A DNA stretch of 24,327 nucleotides. Origin: a virus. The DNA lies in the IMG/VR virus record IMGVR_UViG_3300044681_000560, positions 1 to 24,327 of that record; one strand, 5' to 3'. The notes under the pieces are model-generated. The model made no database searches. It saw only the letters and a list, made by a program, of their open reading frames with translations, and was not told the origin of the DNA. The translations under genes and the position numbers were made by a program. Of this stretch, positions 13,704 through 21,131 are shown in pieces (positions within the stretch are counted from its first letter, which is position 1; each line of letters starts with the position of its first letter).

Positions 13704-14508
13704 TGTATTTTTTAAGATACTTTTGTTTTGAATAATATTTTCTCAGATTTTCTTTATCCATTTTTTGTATTTGTTCCCACAAATCACTATTTTTTTGCAT
13801 GTGGGGATTATTAAACCAAGAGTTATGTCCTCTGGAATGTTCTAAGTGATAAACAAAATTTTCAATTCTTCCCACATTATAACCTAATGTAGTAAATCTG
13901 TAAAATCTTTCTTTATCTTCTGGAGCGTATGCAACAAAGTTTTCATTTTCCATTCCACCTTCGATATAAACTCTCCTATTAAAAAATTGAACCCAACCAA
14001 AGTCTGAAGTATGTATCTTTGAATTATTATCTAGATGTGAATACTCATATGTCTCCAAAAAGTTGGAGACAATTTCATCAGTAGCAAAAACTTGTTTCTG
14101 ATACATTCCAAGTCCATATGGATATACTACATCGCAGACATTACGATTAACTAAATCATATGCTTCACAATAAGATTTTTTGGGAAGAATAGCATCGCAA
14201 TCATAATTTACAACTATTTCAGTATTAGACTCAATAATCATTTCATTTAAAACTTTTTGCCTATGAAATGAAGTATTGTCAGATTTTTCAAAAATATGAT
14301 TAATATTCAAATCAGTTTCAATAATATTTTTAAGAATTGGCAGTGCTTCCTTCTTAAAAACTGATTCAGAATCTACTTCTTTTATAATGATATTTGTATC
14401 AAAATTCTCCAATAAAAAAGCAGTTGTAGTAATAACATTACGAAGTCTGTCAGAAGACTCTATTCTTATTGGAATTATAAATGTTGCTTTTTTTAAATCA
14501 ATTTTCAT
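13696..14508 (-). CDS. GT-A fold glycosyltransferase (galactosyltransferase-like), 270 aa
   Basis: The N-terminus is a GT-A type nucleotide-sugar region (KATFIIPIRIESSDRLRNVI) with a D-x-D-like site at NYDCDAILPKKS. The C-terminal part (GGMENENFVAYAPEDKERFY) resembles the 'GG-x-x-E-D' acceptor/catalytic motif of GT7/GT27-type galactosyltransferase C-terminal domains; here it reads APED. There is no signal peptide or membrane segment. It overlaps the GT2 gene by 11 bases. Local A+T is extreme (one 60-base line is about 17% G+C). Donor and acceptor cannot be told from sequence. Confidence 0.78.
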   Translation of the reverse strand: MKIDLKKATFIIPIRIESSDRLRNVITTTAFLLENFDTNIIIKEVDSESVFKKEALPILKNIIETDLNINHIFEKSDNTSFHRQKVLNEMIIESNTEIVVNYDCDAILPKKSYCEAYDLVNRNVCDVVYPYGLGMYQKQVFATDEIVSNFLETYEYSHLDNNSKIHTSDFGWVQFFNRRVYIEGGMENENFVAYAPEDKERFYRFTTLGYNVGRIENFVYHLEHSRGHNSWFNNPHMQKNSDLWEQIQKMDKENLRKYYSKQKYLKKYNG

Positions 14509-15250
14509 CTGGATATATTCTAGTATTTTTATTTTTCTCTAAAACATAATTCAATTCTTCTTCATTTACTACCCAAGACCCTTCAGCATGATCAATAATT
14601 TTATTATACTTCACATTAGACGAACTAATTCTATTGCTATGTTCTCTGTTTGATATTAGATATTCTTCCAATATAAAAGGAAATCCATGAAGATATCTCA
14701 TTCTATGATAAAAATCAGTATCCATCAATAGTTGGAGTTTTTCATCAAACTCTTCAAATTTTTCAGTTAAGAAAGAAACGCAAGATGGACTACCTAGAAG
14801 ATTTCTTCCTTCTAGCATCATATCAGTCCATTTCGGAATCATTGGTCTGAAATGATCAGTACCATTATTAGTGTGAGCAAATCCACTCAAACACCAGTTA
14901 CAAGATTGCTCATCAAAAGTTTTTTTTATTTTTGACAGTGCAAGTTTATTAATAAAAAGATCGTCCTGAAAAATAAGTTTTGTAATTTTTCCACTACACA
15001 TTTCTACTGCAGAATTTGTGTTGGCAGGCCCATTGCCAATATCTTTAGTATTTTTAAAGTATCTAATACTAAAATAATTTGCATACTCCTCACAAACCTC
15101 AAATATGGAGATATCTTTAGATTGATCAGAAACACAAACCTCAAAGTTATCAAAATCTTGATAACGAATTGTTTCAAACAGTTCTGAAAGATATTGATTT
15201 CCAATACCTTTCATCTCGTATGTGGGAATAGCAATGGAAATTTCGGTCAT
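14498..15250 (-). CDS. GT2-family glycosyltransferase, 250 aa
   Basis: It begins with the classic GT2 start (MTEISIAIPTYEMKGIGNQY), then FEVCVSDQSKD and NTKDIGNGPANTNSAVEMCS, with the metal-binding LIFQDDLFIN (D-D) in place. The later MDTDFYHRMRYLHG matches the 'D-x-D/E...R' acceptor side seen in this family. Cytoplasmic, processive or single-transfer activity on polysaccharide is expected. Its start is coupled directly to the GT11 gene upstream (ATG and TAA share a base at 15250). Confidence 0.85.
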   Translation of the reverse strand: MTEISIAIPTYEMKGIGNQYLSELFETIRYQDFDNFEVCVSDQSKDISIFEVCEEYANYFSIRYFKNTKDIGNGPANTNSAVEMCSGKITKLIFQDDLFINKLALSKIKKTFDEQSCNWCLSGFAHTNNGTDHFRPMIPKWTDMMLEGRNLLGSPSCVSFLTEKFEEFDEKLQLLMDTDFYHRMRYLHGFPFILEEYLISNREHSNRISSSNVKYNKIIDHAEGSWVVNEEELNYVLEKNKNTRIYPDEN

Positions 15251-16032
15251 TAAATCTTAGTCCAACGATCAGGAACAATATCTTCTGTATTGTGATTTGC
15301 AGTATAACCAGAGTCGCCAAACCATCGAGAAGGTGCTATTACATTATCACTACCAGACAACCAAGCTCCCCACCATGAGAATGAAGAATTGGCAATAATA
15401 TGATGACTACACATCGACATTAAACACATATCAACAAGATTCCAATTAGATTCGGAAATCATAAATCTATCTGGTTTAAAAATGTCTTGCTCTTTACACC
15501 AATCAGTATCATCTGAAAAAATAAGAACTGGGAGATCAGAATCAAATTTACTTAATGCTTCCTCATAGTACTCCAACGGACAGGGTGGATGATCCACTGA
15601 TTTTTCAACATAATCAGTTCTTCTGACATGCAAAGAAATAACCTGTTCAAAATCAAATGCTTCTTTACAAGGATTTAGAACTTCATCTTTGAAGGTAAAA
15701 TCTTCACGAATGCTATCTGCAATATGTGAAAAATATTTTTCGGTTTGAAAATATCCATACAAGTTTACATTATCTGAACAGTTATCAACATACTCTTGAG
15801 AGTAATTGAACTGATTTTCTTGATAGTAAGTTGCAGACAAAAGTTTTTTATTTTTTAAATTGGGAAGAGTAAATGCTTCAAATAGTTGGTGATCTTCCCA
15901 TTCGTTTTTGAATTCAGAATTTGGAATACAGAACTCATATCCCTTCGTTTTGGCAATTCCACGAAGAGATGCATACTGAAACATTTGATTTCCAAGTCGT
16001 CCATGACGACCTAAGTGATTAAATCCGATCAT
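15250..16032 (-). CDS. GT11 alpha-1,2-fucosyltransferase-like protein, 260 aa
   Basis: The family motifs are clear. N-terminal GRLGNQMFQYASLRGIAK is the 'GxLGNQxFQYA' motif. H135-V-R-R-T-D-Y is the GDP-sugar binding motif I. ANSSFSWWGAWLSG (residues 214-227) is the third motif. The length is close to bacterial GT11 enzymes. These enzymes move L-fucose from GDP-L-fucose to galactose by an alpha-1,2 link. No fucose pathway enzyme lies in this window, but a GDP-mannose 3,5-epimerase in the same operon would supply GDP-L-galactose, a close analogue. It overlaps DUF5672 by four bases. Confidence 0.92.
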   Translation of the reverse strand: MIGFNHLGRHGRLGNQMFQYASLRGIAKTKGYEFCIPNSEFKNEWEDHQLFEAFTLPNLKNKKLLSATYYQENQFNYSQEYVDNCSDNVNLYGYFQTEKYFSHIADSIREDFTFKDEVLNPCKEAFDFEQVISLHVRRTDYVEKSVDHPPCPLEYYEEALSKFDSDLPVLIFSDDTDWCKEQDIFKPDRFMISESNWNLVDMCLMSMCSHHIIANSSFSWWGAWLSGSDNVIAPSRWFGDSGYTANHNTEDIVPDRWTKI

Positions 16033-16703
16033 AATTTTGTATTTTTTGGCAAGTGATAATGAAACCCAAACGGAATTATTCCTTCAGTCTCTTTAATTGG
16101 TTTTTCGTGAGAAAATTTTGCTGCAACTTCTATTGGGGCAAACTTACACCCATGTCTTTCGTATATATGTCTATTATGAACACATATATTTCCATCTTCT
16201 GCAAAGTTATTTGCATTCATATGTCTATAGAAATTTCCTTGATTTACATTCCATTCAACATACTCGTGTTTAGGAACGTCTAAAAGTTTTTTACTCCTTA
16301 AAGTAAATCCACCATTTCCAACTCTTTGATGATTGCCAAAAGGATCAATATAGGAAGTTTCCGAAAATTCCCAAGGAGCTCCAATATAGTCATAATTCAA
16401 CCAGGATTCATCCCATTTATCTGGATTAATTACAAATCCATCTGCTTGAATTAATAAACAGTGAGAAGTACTTACATGATTTGTCAAATTATAAATGCAA
16501 TAGTAACTATAATCATTAATATTATTAATCCTATAACATTCAGAATATTCAATAAAATCTGGAAGGTCTTTTGGTCTTTCATGAGTTACCAATTTTACTG
16601 ATCCAAAGTTAATTCCTTCAACACTCTTCCGAAAGGCAAAATATGTTTGAGGTAATTTTATTGAAGATATGCAAATTAAAGTTACATCAGGAAGATTTAT
16701 CAT
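16029..16703 (-). CDS. DUF5672-type putative glycosyltransferase, 224 aa
   Basis: The 'YIGAPW' motif (YDYIGAPWEFSE) followed by RVGNGGFTLRSKK is the hallmark of DUF5672 proteins found in surface-glycan clusters. HCLLIQADGFVINP provides an acidic Q-x-D-G site like a GT donor pocket. The C-terminus has GNICVHNRHIYERHG and a HEKPI element. No membrane segment is visible. The start at 16703 overlaps the methyltransferase gene by 17 bases. Enzymatic sugar transfer is inferred from family context, not shown. Confidence 0.82.
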   Translation of the reverse strand: MINLPDVTLICISSIKLPQTYFAFRKSVEGINFGSVKLVTHERPKDLPDFIEYSECYRINNINDYSYYCIYNLTNHVSTSHCLLIQADGFVINPDKWDESWLNYDYIGAPWEFSETSYIDPFGNHQRVGNGGFTLRSKKLLDVPKHEYVEWNVNQGNFYRHMNANNFAEDGNICVHNRHIYERHGCKFAPIEVAAKFSHEKPIKETEGIIPFGFHYHLPKNTKL

Positions 16704-17295
16704 TATTTTTTAATCCCCAAAAATAAAGATCTTGACAAGGGTTAATACGAATCCTCATGTCCTTAATAAATTCTGTTGGATTATCATAATCGATTGTACT
16801 ATGAAATTCATATTTTGAGAACACCTCATCAAAAGATTCTTCAAATGATTTTCTAAAATCTTCCTCATCAAGATTTTTATAATATTCCCATCCAATATTT
16901 ACTGTTAATGGAGAAGACCCTTTATCAGTTCTAGAAGTTCCATGTTCTGGCCTCCCTGTTGTAGCACATGTGAAAAATACCAATCCCCCTGGTTTACACA
17001 TTCTTACCATATTTGCAAAGGTTTCCGCCCAATATGGATTATGCTCAAAACATTCTCCAGAGGCACAAACGTCAAATGTATCATCTGGAGCATCATAGTC
17101 TTGCCCATGAACAACCAAATCAACCCCATTTCCCTCACCAACATCTATTCCTAAATATTCACAATTCGAAAAAAAGGATCTCATACTACCATTAATATTC
17201 AAACTTCCAACTTCTAAAACTTTTTTATTTTCAAAATGTTCAGGAAATTTATGCTTAACATAAGAAATAAAATCTTGCTGAGTGCTATGAGCCAT
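16687..17295 (-). CDS. Class I SAM-dependent methyltransferase, 202 aa
   Basis: Motif I reads KVLEVGSLNINGSMR, followed by the acidic beta2 end YLGIDVGEGNGVD, a DYDAPDDTFDVCASGECFEH motif IV/post region, and the MCKPGGLVFFTCATTG strand. This is the Methyltransf_11 layout. The HNPYWAETFANMVRMCKPGG helix is typical of enzymes in glycan clusters that O- or N-methylate sugars. It lies four bases after the other methyltransferase, so the two are co-translated. Its substrate is unknown; a small-molecule or lipid target cannot be excluded. Confidence 0.85.
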   Translation of the reverse strand: MAHSTQQDFISYVKHKFPEHFENKKVLEVGSLNINGSMRSFFSNCEYLGIDVGEGNGVDLVVHGQDYDAPDDTFDVCASGECFEHNPYWAETFANMVRMCKPGGLVFFTCATTGRPEHGTSRTDKGSSPLTVNIGWEYYKNLDEEDFRKSFEESFDEVFSKYEFHSTIDYDNPTEFIKDMRIRINPCQDLYFWGLKNNDKSS

Positions 17296-17299
17296 ATTT

Positions 17300-17881
17300 T
17301 TATTTTGTGAGTTTTAAAATGTACAGTCCGTTTTTCCATCGTTGCAATAAATCTTCATATTTTTGTTTACCGGACATATTAAATTTTTCAGATTTAGTGT
17401 ACCCGATAGACTTTGATAATTCCAAAAGAGGTTCTACCCAAGAAGGATTTATAACATCTTCAACAATTAAAATACCCCCTTCTTTAATTTTTGAGTAGTA
17501 ATTTGAAATTATATATTCAAAAGATTCATATGTATGTGGTCCATCATCAATTATAATATCAAAATAAAGATCTTCAAATAAATTTAATGCTTCTGGAGAA
17601 TACATATCTATTTTATAGCAAGTTGTATTCTCTATAGGAGAAAAGTTTTCAATATCACCCCCATAAACTTTGGAATCTGGATGAAAGTGCTCTTTCCATA
17701 TTTTAATCGATCCACCTCCCCTAATTCCTATTTCTAAAATATTAATAGGTGAATTTAAGTATGATTTAAATTGATCTTGATAAAAATAATCATAATAACC
17801 TAATTGATACTTATCAGTGCAATATCCACCTTTAAGATATCTTTCGGATAAAGTAATAGTTGGTTCCATTTTAGTTCTAGG
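17300..17881 (-). CDS. Class I SAM-dependent methyltransferase, 193 aa
   Basis: I set the start at the ATG at 17881 (MPRTKMEPTITLSERYLKGG), five bases into the end of the epimerase gene; a second ATG is at 17866. The frame runs further upstream, but that part is an out-of-frame copy of epimerase sequence. Motif I is NILEIGIRGGGSIKIW, beta2 is KVYGGDIENFS, and motif IV is FDIIIDDGPHTYES, a layout shared with cephalosporin hydroxylase-like and macrolide/sugar O-methyltransferases that use a metal-binding D-D-x-x-H. An O-methyltransferase acting on a sugar is likely. Confidence 0.83.
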   Translation of the reverse strand, partial: PRTKMEPTITLSERYLKGGYCTDKYQLGYYDYFYQDQFKSYLNSPINILEIGIRGGGSIKIWKEHFHPDSKVYGGDIENFSPIENTTCYKIDMYSPEALNLFEDLYFDIIIDDGPHTYESFEYIISNYYSKIKEGGILIVEDVINPSWVEPLLELSKSIGYTKSEKFNMSGKQKYEDLLQRWKNGLYILKLTK

Positions 17882-18923
17882 CATTTTTAATTTTCTCCTC
17901 GATCCAGTTATAAGTCTTTTGAATTCCTTCTTCAAGACTTTGTGAATAATCCCATCCAAGTTTTTCGCGGATAAGATCATTATTAGAGTTACGACCACGA
18001 ACACCAAGAGGTCCATCAATATGAATTTTTTCTACTTTTTTACCAGCAACTTTAGCAGCAGTATCTACAAGTTGATTGATAGTAACCATTTCCTCCGAAC
18101 CAATATTGACGGGACCTTGGAAATCAGAATCCATCATTCTACGGGTTGCTTCGATGCATTCATCAATATACAGGAAGGAACGAGTTTGTAAGCCATCTCC
18201 CCACACCTCGATGGATCCACCTTCTTCTGGAAGATAGGCAACCTTTCGGCAGATCGCTGCTGGTGCTTTCTCCCTTCCACCTTCCCAGGTTCCTTCAGGT
18301 CCAAAGATATTATGATACCTAGCAACCCGAACAGGGATCCCGTAATTACGAGAATAAGCGAAAAACAACCGCTCTGAGAACAGTTTCTCCCAACCATATT
18401 CAGAATCGGGTGCTGCTGGGTATGCTGATTCTTCACGGCAATCTGGGTTATCTGGATCGAGTTGATTGTGCTCAGGATACATGCAAGCAGATCCAGAGTA
18501 GAAAATTTTAGTCTTATTTACACCGTCTCTTTTATTACGTTCCTTTTGCATTTCCAGAACGTTCAGATTAATCGTTGCAGAGTTATGCATAATATCTGCA
18601 TCGTTCTCACCAGTGAAAACAAATCCCGCACCACCCATATCAGCAGCAAACTGATAGATCTCATCAAATGATTGAATATGATTATCTGGAACCAAGTGAT
18701 AAAAATTTCCCAAGTAACCTTTAAACTGAAGACAAGCAGCAACGAATTTTACATCCCGGAGATCTCCAAGAATAAACTCATTTGCCTCCGTTTCAGAAAA
18801 CTCCGGAAGTTTCAAATCTACACCTCGAACCCAGTATCCTTCAGATCGAAGTCTTCTAACCATGTGACTTCCAATGAAACCACCAGCACCAAGGACCAGT
18901 GCTGTTTTAGTATACTCACTCAT
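17877..18923 (-). CDS. gme: GDP-mannose 3,5-epimerase, 348 aa
   Basis: This is an extended short-chain dehydrogenase/reductase very close in sequence to plant GDP-mannose 3,5-epimerases. The NAD-binding G12-A-G-G-F-I-G18 (LGAGGFIGSHMVRR) is followed by the diagnostic QFAADMGGAGF, then SGSACMYPEHNQ with Cys147, YGWEK (Y176, K180), and VARYHNIFGPEGTWEGGREK. The enzyme turns GDP-D-mannose into GDP-L-galactose (and GDP-L-gulose). It is the first gene of the glycan operon, behind TTGATT-N17-TATAAT. Its G+C is visibly higher (a sampled line 52%) than in the downstream transferases, hinting at separate origin. Confidence 0.95.
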   Translation of the reverse strand: MSEYTKTALVLGAGGFIGSHMVRRLRSEGYWVRGVDLKLPEFSETEANEFILGDLRDVKFVAACLQFKGYLGNFYHLVPDNHIQSFDEIYQFAADMGGAGFVFTGENDADIMHNSATINLNVLEMQKERNKRDGVNKTKIFYSGSACMYPEHNQLDPDNPDCREESAYPAAPDSEYGWEKLFSERLFFAYSRNYGIPVRVARYHNIFGPEGTWEGGREKAPAAICRKVAYLPEEGGSIEVWGDGLQTRSFLYIDECIEATRRMMDSDFQGPVNIGSEEMVTINQLVDTAAKVAGKKVEKIHIDGPLGVRGRNSNNDLIREKLGWDYSQSLEEGIQKTYNWIEEKIKNA

Positions 18924-18946
18924 AATTTTTTTCTTTATGTATTATC

Positions 18947-18975
18947 ATTATACCTATAATTGGTGTCATAATCAA
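18947..18975 (-). promoter_or_regulatory. Sigma70 promoter TTGATT-N17-TATAAT (glycan operon)
   Basis: On the minus strand, TTGATT (18975-18970) is followed by 17 bases and TATAAT (18952-18947), 23 bases before the epimerase ATG. A CTAAATA late-type element at 19008-19014 lies just upstream, so early and late transcription are both possible. Confidence 0.8.
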
Positions 18976-19021
18976 GAGGTATGACAACAAAAATAAAGTA
19001 ACTGGATTATTTAGAATGAAT

Positions 19022-19174
19022 TTAACTACCCCAACCATTTAAAAATTTCTCCAAAGGATCTCTGCCAGTTTTAACGATCTCACAAGCTCTTTTGTAAAAC
19101 ATATTATTAGTGTTACCAGATTTTTCAAAAGTTTCCTTTATCTTAATCCAGTTATTAAGAGTATGATTATCCAT
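19022..19174 (-). CDS. Small hypothetical protein, 50 aa
   Basis: An ATG at 19174 opens a 50-codon frame: MDNHTLNNWIKIKETFEKSG, then NMFYKRACEIVKTGRDPLEK and FLNGWGS. It is a compact helical, positively charged protein with one cysteine and no membrane part. The codon pattern and an ending at a clean TAA look like a genuine phage small gene. A short hairpin (GGTAT/ATACC, 19208-19223) lies upstream. I see no clear ribosome site or known family. Confidence 0.55.
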   Translation of the reverse strand: MDNHTLNNWIKIKETFEKSGNTNNMFYKRACEIVKTGRDPLEKFLNGWGS

Positions 19175-19224
19175 TTAAAAATGGCAAATGATTTACTATT
19201 TACCATCGGTATCAATTTATACCC

Positions 19225-19476
19225 CTATTTAATTTCAAATTCTAACTTCCGAACTTTACGATTTCTTCTTTCTTCTTGATATGCTAGATCTTCTCTGCTG
19301 AAAGATGACTTTGATTTTTTAGTTTGATTTGTAGTAATTAATTCTACTAAACTCAAATCTAAAGCAGTAATTGTTTCCCCTTTGACAGTAGTTAAATTAT
19401 CACATCCGCAACATTTAGTTTTTGTTGGATGTGATTCTAATGTTATATTGCAATTCTTGCATCTTATTTTTAACAT
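19225..19476 (-). CDS. Zinc-ribbon-like small protein, 83 aa
   Basis: The N-terminus has two paired cysteine motifs, C6-x2-C9 (RCKNCNIT) and a CCGC cluster at about 22-25, spaced as in a zinc ribbon. A short beta segment (DNLTTVKGETITALDLSLVE) follows, and the C-terminal tail is strongly basic and acidic by turns (REDLAYQEERRNRKVRKLEF). Nucleic-acid or protein binding is plausible. I associate this type with conserved small proteins of T4-like cyanophages but cannot name a function. An AATAAATA late promoter is 18 bases upstream, touching the tRNA 3' end. Confidence 0.7.
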   Translation of the reverse strand: MLKIRCKNCNITLESHPTKTKCCGCDNLTTVKGETITALDLSLVELITTNQTKKSKSSFSREDLAYQEERRNRKVRKLEFEIK

Positions 19477-19494
19477 TGTTCCACATAATTTAGA

Positions 19495-19502
19495 TATTTA
19501 TT
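19495..19502 (-). promoter_or_regulatory. Late promoter AATAAATA
   Basis: Minus-strand AATAAATA lies between the tRNA 3' end (about 19505) and the zinc-ribbon gene, 18 bases before its ATG. Confidence 0.55.
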
Positions 19503-19504
19503 AA

Positions 19505-19575
19505 TGGCGGGTGAGGGAATTGAACCCCCTCCTGAAGCTTATGAGACTTCTGTGCTACCTTTACACTCACCCACG
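19505..19575 (-). tRNA. tRNA-like gene, anticodon CAT (Met, or Ile if lysidine-modified)
   Basis: The anticodon arm is good: GAAGT-CTCATAA-GCTTC with T33 before CAT. The D arm (GTGT/GCAC) and the T arm (GTTCAATTC loop) are recognisable. The acceptor stem pairs as GTGGGTG with CACCCGC but only if it borrows the last T-stem pair; in standard numbering the first pair is C-C and position 8 is G, not T. An acceptor shifted one way would have an encoded CCA. The molecule is therefore atypical and could be degenerate. Ends are uncertain by one or two bases. Confidence 0.7.
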
Positions 19576-19579
19576 ATGA

Positions 19580-19596
19580 GGAGGCAAAATGCCTCC
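19580..19596 (-). terminator. Hairpin after the porin gene
   Basis: GGAGGC/GCCTCC with a 5-base loop lies nine bases past the porin stop. No T-tract follows, so it may be an RNA-processing or stability hairpin between the porin mRNA and the tRNA rather than a full terminator. Confidence 0.5.
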
Positions 19597-19604
19597 AATG
19601 TTTA

Positions 19605-21071
19605 TCAGAACTTGAACGTCGTCTGGATTACACCACCCCAGTTAGAGGAGTTGCCAACGAGACGTTGGTTGTCACTACCGTAGATGATAGCAGGAGTGAC
19701 ACTGATGTTGTCAGACACTTGATACTTGTAAAAGATTTCAAGCATCGTGGACTTCTCAAGGTTAGAACCAGTAGGAGCTTGACCAATAGCAACACCAGCA
19801 GAGTTACCATCAACAAACACATCATCCCAAGTGAGACCAGCAAACCAGGACTGACTGTTGGTAGCAGCACTTTCAGTACCACTTACGGTATTCCAACCAT
19901 AACCACCAGAGATGGAGGGAACCCAACCAGATTGAGTGGGCTGCCAGTATGCGTTGATAGCATAACCGTTAGAAGTCTGACCGGGAACCAGAGTTCCAGA
20001 AGCACCATTCAGACCGTTGTAGGTACGAACACGGGTGCCTTCAGTGCCATAACGATAACCGAAAGCAGCACCCCAGTTATCACCACGATAACCAACTTGT
20101 GCCAGAGTATTCAGAGCACCAGATTTATCGAACTCACCAGTAGAACTATCAGCACCATTCTGTGCCACATAGTTTACACCAGCAACAAGACCTTTCTTAC
20201 CATACTGAACACCGAAACCAGAACCAGTTGCCTTGTTATAAACACCAGGAGCACCAGCAACAGCAAAGAAGTCAAGGATACCAGACTTATATGCAGTAGG
20301 CACCCAAGCCATTTCAGTGTTACGAACCAGAGCACCAGCAGTAAGAGTGGTGCTACCGTTGAACACAGGGAACTGATAATACAGACGGTCGATAACTACC
20401 GCATCACCCATGTCTCCTTGAGTGTTGTCTGCTTTATCCAGTTTGAAGATAGATGAGCTGGAACCGAAAGGATTGCTGCTGAAGTTAGAAGAACGCAGAC
20501 GGGTCTTGAGAAGGTCCTTGCCAGTGAATGAAGTATCCAGGTTCAGACGCAGATCGTAGTTGAATGCAGTACGAGTGATGTCACCACCTTTAGTTTGGTA
20601 GTCATCAACACCACCAAGAACGAAGGATGCCTCACCACGCAGTTTGGTTGTAGTGGAGAACTGTTGTGCTTCAAGTGTAGTCACTTGTGCTTCCAGTTTA
20701 TCAACACGACCACGAAGAACTGCAAGTTCTGCAGCAAACTCATTAGCAAGACGCTTGAGTTCATCAGTAACTTCAGTCACACGATCCAGACAAGCATTCA
20801 GAAGTGCTGCTGCCTCATATCGGGTCATTGCACGACCACCACGGAAAGTGCCGTTAGGATAACCAGCAACGCAACCATAACGCTCTACAAGGTTGCTGAG
20901 TGCAGAGTATGCCCAATCGGTTGGTTGCACATCAGAAAATTGAGTAATACTTGTAACCTGTTCTGAAGAATATTGGGTTACTCCACTCATATTGAGTTCT
21001 GCAGCATTCACAGCAGGAGCAACGATCCCCAGAGCAACAGGTGCAAGCATCAGTTGTTTGAAAAATTTCAT
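19605..21071 (-). CDS. SLH-domain cyanobacterial outer-membrane porin (Som/OprB type), 488 aa
   Basis: A signal peptide (residues 1-23, MKFFKQLMLAPVALGIVAPA ending VNA) is followed by an SLH domain at about 44-98 (FSDVQPTDWAYSALSNLVER, GYPNGTFRGGRAMTRYEAAA). A coiled coil at about 100-137 (VTDELKRLANEFAAELAVLR) comes next. Then a long beta-barrel of alternating strands, from about 140 on, ends in phenylalanine (IQTTFKF) as outer-membrane barrels do. This is the exact order of cyanobacterial major porins (SomA/SomB). The SLH part binds peptidoglycan-linked polymer, and the barrel passes small solutes or inorganic nutrients. It has its own TATAAATA late promoter and lies between two tRNA genes. 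It was probably acquired from a host. Confidence 0.95.
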   Translation of the reverse strand: MKFFKQLMLAPVALGIVAPAVNAAELNMSGVTQYSSEQVTSITQFSDVQPTDWAYSALSNLVERYGCVAGYPNGTFRGGRAMTRYEAAALLNACLDRVTEVTDELKRLANEFAAELAVLRGRVDKLEAQVTTLEAQQFSTTTKLRGEASFVLGGVDDYQTKGGDITRTAFNYDLRLNLDTSFTGKDLLKTRLRSSNFSSNPFGSSSSIFKLDKADNTQGDMGDAVVIDRLYYQFPVFNGSTTLTAGALVRNTEMAWVPTAYKSGILDFFAVAGAPGVYNKATGSGFGVQYGKKGLVAGVNYVAQNGADSSTGEFDKSGALNTLAQVGYRGDNWGAAFGYRYGTEGTRVRTYNGLNGASGTLVPGQTSNGYAINAYWQPTQSGWVPSISGGYGWNTVSGTESAATNSQSWFAGLTWDDVFVDGNSAGVAIGQAPTGSNLEKSTMLEIFYKYQVSDNISVTPAIIYGSDNQRLVGNSSNWGGVIQTTFKF

Positions 21072-21102
21072 ATAGTTTGTTAAGAATTACAACTACAGTT
21101 TT

Positions 21103-21110
21103 TATTTATA
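21103..21110 (-). promoter_or_regulatory. Late promoter TATAAATA for the porin
   Basis: Minus-strand TATAAATA is 31 bases upstream of the porin ATG and just past the 3' end of tRNA-Gly. Late timing would make the porin a late protein. Confidence 0.65.
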
Positions 21111-21131
21111 ATTCCCAGATGTTTCTGGGGA

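Noticed and set aside
17882-18019. 46-residue N-terminal extension of the second methyltransferase
   Set aside because: It overlaps the epimerase coding region completely, and the extension is hydrophobic sequence unlike the family; the ATG at 17881 fits the operon spacing.
19665-20456. 263-codon plus-strand frame opposite the porin gene
   Set aside because: It is antisense to a clear porin, has no ribosome site and is Ser/Thr-rich, as expected from the complement of barrel codons.
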